A stretch of DNA of 37,057 bases from positions 1 through 37,057 of the forward strand of contig JAIXYT010000011.1 in NCBI GenBank assembly GCA_027490095.1, written 5' to 3'. Source of the DNA: Sphingomonadales bacterium. GTDB taxonomy: Bacteria > Pseudomonadota > Alphaproteobacteria > Sphingomonadales > Sphingomonadaceae. Every line of letters begins with the position of its first letter. Position 1 is the first letter of the stretch. Of this stretch, positions 34,086 to 37,057 are shown piece by piece. The position numbers and the translations under genes are program-made. Below the pieces are notes generated by a model. That model saw only the letters and a list, made by a program, of their open reading frames with translations, made no database searches and was not told the DNA's origin.

Positions 34086-34793
34086 ATGCGCCCGAAGATC
34101 CTGCTGGTCGAAGACGACGCCAACCTGGTCGAGCTTATCCGCTACAACCTGGAGAAGGAGGGCTTCGACGTCGTGACGACGCCCGACGGCGAGGAAGCGC
34201 TGGTGCTGGCCGAGGAGGATCGGCCGGACGTGGTGGTGCTGGACTGGATGATCGCCAACCTGAGCGGCATCGAGGTGTGCCGACGCCTGCGCCGGGCGCC
34301 AGAGACGGCTGGCCTGCCCATCATCATGCTGACGGCGCGGGCCGAGGAGAGCGACCGGGTGCGGGGGCTGGAGACAGGGGCCGACGACTATGTGACCAAG
34401 CCCTTCAGCCCACGGGAACTGGTGGCACGGGTGCGCGCGCTGCTGCGGCGGCTGCGGCCTGCGCTGAGCGGCGGGGCGCTGGAATATGGCGGGATTTCCA
34501 TGGACACGAGCGCGCACAAGGTGACGCGCGATGGCGCCGCTGTGCAGCTGGGGCCGACGGAGTTCCGCCTGCTGCGGCACTTCCTGGAGCATCCGGGCCG
34601 GGTGTTCAGCCGCGAGCAGCTGCTGGACGCGGTGTGGGGCCGGGATGTCTATGTGGAACAGCGGACGGTGGATGTGCATATCCGGCGCTTGCGGAAGGCG
34701 ATCAACGGGGACGATTTGCCGGACCTGATCCGCACCGTGCGGTCGGCCGGCTATGCGCTGGACAGCGACGCGTCCCTCAAAATGGCCAGCTGA
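34086..34793 (+). CDS. phoB: Phosphate regulon response regulator PhoB
   Basis: Response regulator of 235 residues that binds Pho boxes when phosphorylated. The receiver domain has the acidic pair Glu9-Asp10, phosphoacceptor Asp53 (VVLDWM), Thr83 and Lys105. The C-terminal winged helix of the OmpR/PhoB type has FRLLRHFLEHPGRVFSREQL and RTVDVHIRRLRKAI. A good ribosome-binding site (AGGAGAGAG) precedes ATG 34086. It is the last gene of the operon, and a terminator-bearing repeat follows it. Confidence 0.97.
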   Translation: MRPKILLVEDDANLVELIRYNLEKEGFDVVTTPDGEEALVLAEEDRPDVVVLDWMIANLSGIEVCRRLRRAPETAGLPIIMLTARAEESDRVRGLETGADDYVTKPFSPRELVARVRALLRRLRPALSGGALEYGGISMDTSAHKVTRDGAAVQLGPTEFRLLRHFLEHPGRVFSREQLLDAVWGRDVYVEQRTVDVHIRRLRKAINGDDLPDLIRTVRSAGYALDSDASLKMAS

Positions 34794-34805
34794 GGCCGGA
34801 GGGGG

Positions 34806-34965
34806 CAGCGATCAGTGCGCAGCACTGACCCGCTGACTCGCCGCAGGCCCGGCCGGCGTGCGGCTGTCGAAGCCAGGCGACACGTTCGACGAGTCCGGCT
34901 TTGCCGGACCCGATTTTTCCTTCCCTTCGGCCCTTCCAGTCCTAGCGGACTCGGCGGCTTTGCCG
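34806..34965 (+). repeat. Dispersed hairpin-rich intergenic repeat, copy B
   Basis: The layout matches copy A at 1929-2086. It has a palindrome CAGTGC-GCA-GCACTG, then CTGACTCG-CCGCAGGCCCGGCCGGCG, a 25-base block at 34887-34911 identical to copy A, and a 22-base block at 34944-34965 identical to copy A. It begins directly behind phoB. No gene is seen in 34794-35016. Confidence 0.72.
34893..34918 (+). terminator. Terminator of the pho operon within repeat copy B
   Basis: GTCCGGC-TTT-GCCGGAC (34893-34909) is followed by CCGA and five T residues (34914-34918). It is the same hairpin as at 2009-2025 and lies 100 bases after the phoB stop. Confidence 0.72.
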
Positions 34966-35016
34966 ACGGCAGCGAATGGCCCTATGGCGCGTCGAACTCA
35001 AAGGGAGACTTGAAAG

Positions 35017-35910
35017 ATGAGCATCCGCTTCGACAACCGCGTGGCAATCGTGACGGGCGCGGGCAACGGCCTTGGCCGCCGCTATGCGCTGGATTTGGCC
35101 GCGCGCGGGGCGAAGGTGGTCGTGAACGACCTGGGCGGTGCGCGCGACGGATCGGGCGGGAGCGTGACCGCGGCGCAGGCCGTGGTGGACGAGATCGTGG
35201 CTGCCGGCGGCGAGGCAATGGCCAATGGCTCGAGCGTGACGGACGCGGACGGCATCTTCGCCATGGTGGAGGAGGTGAAGGCGCGCTGGGGGCGGATCGA
35301 CATCCTGATCAACAACGCCGGGATCCTGCGGGACAAGACCTTCACCAAGATGACGCTGGAGGATTTCCGCATGGTGCTGGACGTGCACCTGATGGGGAGC
35401 GTGATCTGCACCAAGGCGGTGTGGGACCTGATGCGCGACCAGGCCTATGGGCGGATCCTGATGACGACGTCGTCGACCGGGCTTTACGGCAATTTCGGCC
35501 AAGCCAATTACGGTGCGGCGAAGCTGGGCCTTGTCGGGCTGATGAAGACGCTGGCGCTGGAAGGCGCCAAGTACAATGTTCGCGTGAACACGATCGCGCC
35601 GCTGGCGGCGACCCGGATGACCGAGGACCTGATGCCGGCCGAGCTGCTGGCGAAGATGGGGCCGGAGACGGTGTCGCCGGCGTCGATCTACCTCGTGAGC
35701 GAGGAGGCGCCGACCAATGTGATTCTGAATGCCGGCGGCGGCGGGTTCGAGGCGGCGCATGTGACGCTGACGCAAGGCGTGCATGTGGGGGCCGATGCGA
35801 TGACGCCCGAGACCGTTGCGGCTGAGATTGCGAAGATCCGCGACCGGACCGGCGAGACCGTGCCGGACACGGGGGCGGCACAGGGGCAGCGGGCGCTCGC
35901 CGGGCAGTAA
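35017..35910 (+). CDS. SDR of the multifunctional enzyme type 2 / 3-hydroxyacyl-CoA dehydrogenase kind
   Basis: NAD-dependent short-chain dehydrogenase of 297 residues. TGAGNGLG (about 13-20) binds the cofactor, NNAG is at 99-102, and Ser152, Tyr165 and Lys169 lie in MTTSSTGLYG and ANYGAAKLG. The N-terminal wording VAIVTGAGNGLGRRYALDLA followed by VVVNDLGG, and the C-terminal extension past residue 240, match the dehydrogenase domain of peroxisomal multifunctional enzyme 2 (HSD17B4) and its stand-alone bacterial relatives in fatty-acyl-CoA or steroid oxidation. GGGAG lies 9 bases before ATG 35017. Alone between phoB and groES, with no beta-oxidation partner in view, so the substrate is open. 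Confidence 0.92.
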   Translation: MSIRFDNRVAIVTGAGNGLGRRYALDLAARGAKVVVNDLGGARDGSGGSVTAAQAVVDEIVAAGGEAMANGSSVTDADGIFAMVEEVKARWGRIDILINNAGILRDKTFTKMTLEDFRMVLDVHLMGSVICTKAVWDLMRDQAYGRILMTTSSTGLYGNFGQANYGAAKLGLVGLMKTLALEGAKYNVRVNTIAPLAATRMTEDLMPAELLAKMGPETVSPASIYLVSEEAPTNVILNAGGGGFEAAHVTLTQGVHVGADAMTPETVAAEIAKIRDRTGETVPDTGAAQGQRALAGQ

Positions 35911-35959
35911 GCCCTGGCCGCCGCTGCGGCTTCACGAAAATTTCATGGGGCGCTGCGTC

Positions 35960-35988
35960 TTGACCGGTCGTGGCGGCGATCCTATTTC
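35960..35988 (+). promoter_or_regulatory. Candidate promoter of groES-groEL
   Basis: TTGACC (35960-35965) and TATTTC (35983-35988) are 17 bases apart, a sigma70-like arrangement directly upstream of the CIRCE element, which would then begin at about the transcription start. Confidence 0.6.
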
Positions 35989-35995
35989 AGCCATG

Positions 35996-36022
35996 TTAGC
36001 ACTCCCCCAAGGTGAGTGCTAA
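35996..36022 (+). promoter_or_regulatory. CIRCE element (HrcA operator)
   Basis: Perfect consensus TTAGCACTC-N9-GAGTGCTAA. HrcA binds this inverted repeat and represses chaperonin genes until heat shock (established). It lies 67 bases before groES. The hrcA gene is not in the window. Confidence 0.97.
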
Positions 36023-36089
36023 AACCTGGCCGGGAGGGGTTTCCCGCCTGGCCGCGTTTCAACTGCAAGCGAACATAAGAGGGACCAAC

Positions 36090-36407
36090 ATGGTGGAATT
36101 CACGCCCCTGCACGATCGCGTGCTGGTTCGCCGCATCGAGGCCGAGGAAAAGACGGCCGGCGGCATCATCATCCCCGACACGGCCAAGGAAAAGCCGCAG
36201 GAAGGCGAAGTGGTCGCTGTCGGCGCCGGTGCCAAGGACGAGGCCGGCAACCGCATCCAGATGGATGTGAAGGCGGGCGACCGCATCCTGTTCGGCAAGT
36301 GGTCGGGCACGGAAGTGAAGGTCGGCGGCGAAGACCTGATCATCATGAAGGAAAGCGATATCCTGGGCCTGGTCCACGGAGCCGCGGCAGCAAAAAAGGC
36401 CGCCTGA
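36090..36407 (+). CDS. groES: Co-chaperonin GroES
   Basis: Heptameric 10-kDa lid of the GroEL folding chamber, 105 residues. [20 protein letters not shown], followed by the mobile-loop segment [16 protein letters not shown], is unmistakable, as is [19 protein letters not shown]. After the usual end it has an Ala/Lys-rich tail ([11 protein letters not shown]), making it slightly longer than the common 95-97 residues. ATG 36090 has a purine-rich AAGAGGGA upstream. It is controlled by the CIRCE element and followed by groEL after 114 bases. Confidence 0.97.
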   Translation: MVEFTPLHDRVLVRRIEAEEKTAGGIIIPDTAKEKPQEGEVVAVGAGAKDEAGNRIQMDVKAGDRILFGKWSGTEVKVGGEDLIIMKESDILGLVHGAAAAKKAA

Positions 36408-36425
36408 GGCTGGTTTGACGACCGG

Positions 36426-36451
36426 GAGGGGAGCCCGCTTGCGGGCCCCTC
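36426..36451 (+). terminator. Hairpin between groES and groEL (attenuator-like)
   Basis: GCCCGC-TT-GCGGGC (36433-36446) is extended by GGG/CCC and flanking pairs across one bulge, followed by GGCTTTCT. The T-run is poor, so it may cause partial termination or act as an mRNA-stabilising structure rather than a full stop. Confidence 0.45.
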
Positions 36452-36461
36452 GGCTTTCTGA

Positions 36462-37057
<596 letters not shown>

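Noticed and set aside
34815..35825. 336-codon frame overlapping the SDR gene and the repeat behind phoB
   Set aside because: It reads through the terminator repeat and then out of frame across the clear SDR gene, giving Gly/Arg-rich sequence without recognisable domains.

Overview
This is a high-GC chromosomal segment of an alphaproteobacterium, most likely a member of the Sphingomonadales. That assignment is an inference from several features: large TonB-dependent receptors, the complete heterotetrameric sarcosine oxidase operon with purU, the alphaproteobacterial gene order phoR-pstSCAB-phoU-phoB with a long PstC and PstA, and a perfect CIRCE element ahead of groES-groEL. Genes are tightly packed, with many ATGA or GTGA overlaps, and G-rich third codon positions predominate. 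No tRNA, rRNA, CRISPR array or intact insertion sequence was seen.

Region 1 (1-2690): the 3' part of a TonB-dependent receptor gene, then about 870 bases without a gene. This gap holds two copies of a dispersed hairpin-rich repeat (one carries tandem terminators) and what looks like the C-terminal scrap of a tyrosine recombinase gene.

Region 2 (2690-14200) is the most interesting part. A second TonB-dependent receptor, two paralogous exported DUF885 (HExxPGHH) putative zinc peptidases, an exported SRPBCC-like protein, a TetR regulator, a membrane-anchored alpha/beta hydrolase, an exported M3 metallopeptidase and an iodotyrosine-deiodinase-like flavoprotein lie together. An 18-base inverted repeat, CRATACA-N4-TGTATYG (one arm of one copy ends in T), occurs in front of the receptor, in the divergent DUF885/SRPBCC-tetR gap, in front of the hydrolase-peptidase-deiodinase operon, and in front of the second DUF885 gene. 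At two of these sites it occupies the same position within a TTG...-N17-TATTGA promoter. The TetR protein encoded in the middle is the obvious candidate to bind it. The simplest reading is a single TetR regulon for outer-membrane uptake and periplasmic breakdown of a peptide-like substrate, with a reductive dehalogenase-type flavoenzyme at the end. A halogenated-tyrosine peptide is an attractive but unproven substrate.

Region 3 (14426-20168): soxBDAG and purU, oxidising sarcosine with folate-linked one-carbon release; purU turns 10-formyl-THF into formate and THF. Codon use changes visibly from G-ending to C-ending codons at soxG-purU.

Region 4 (20378-27278): a MoxR AAA+ ATPase without the usual VWA partner; divergently, a POT peptide transporter followed by two amidohydrolase-family proteins (one a lipoprotein with metal ligands, the other exported and lacking most of them), an NnrU-like membrane protein and an SDR.

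Region 5 (27368-34793): the phosphate-starvation operon phoR-pstSCAB-phoU-phoB. A three-unit Pho box overlaps the 3' end of phoR and drives pstS, which appears to start at TTG. Another copy of the dispersed repeat, again with a terminator hairpin, follows phoB.

Region 6 (35017-37057): an SDR of the multifunctional-enzyme-2 type, then a sigma70-like promoter with CIRCE, groES, an intergenic hairpin pair, and the 5' part of groEL, which is cut by the window end.
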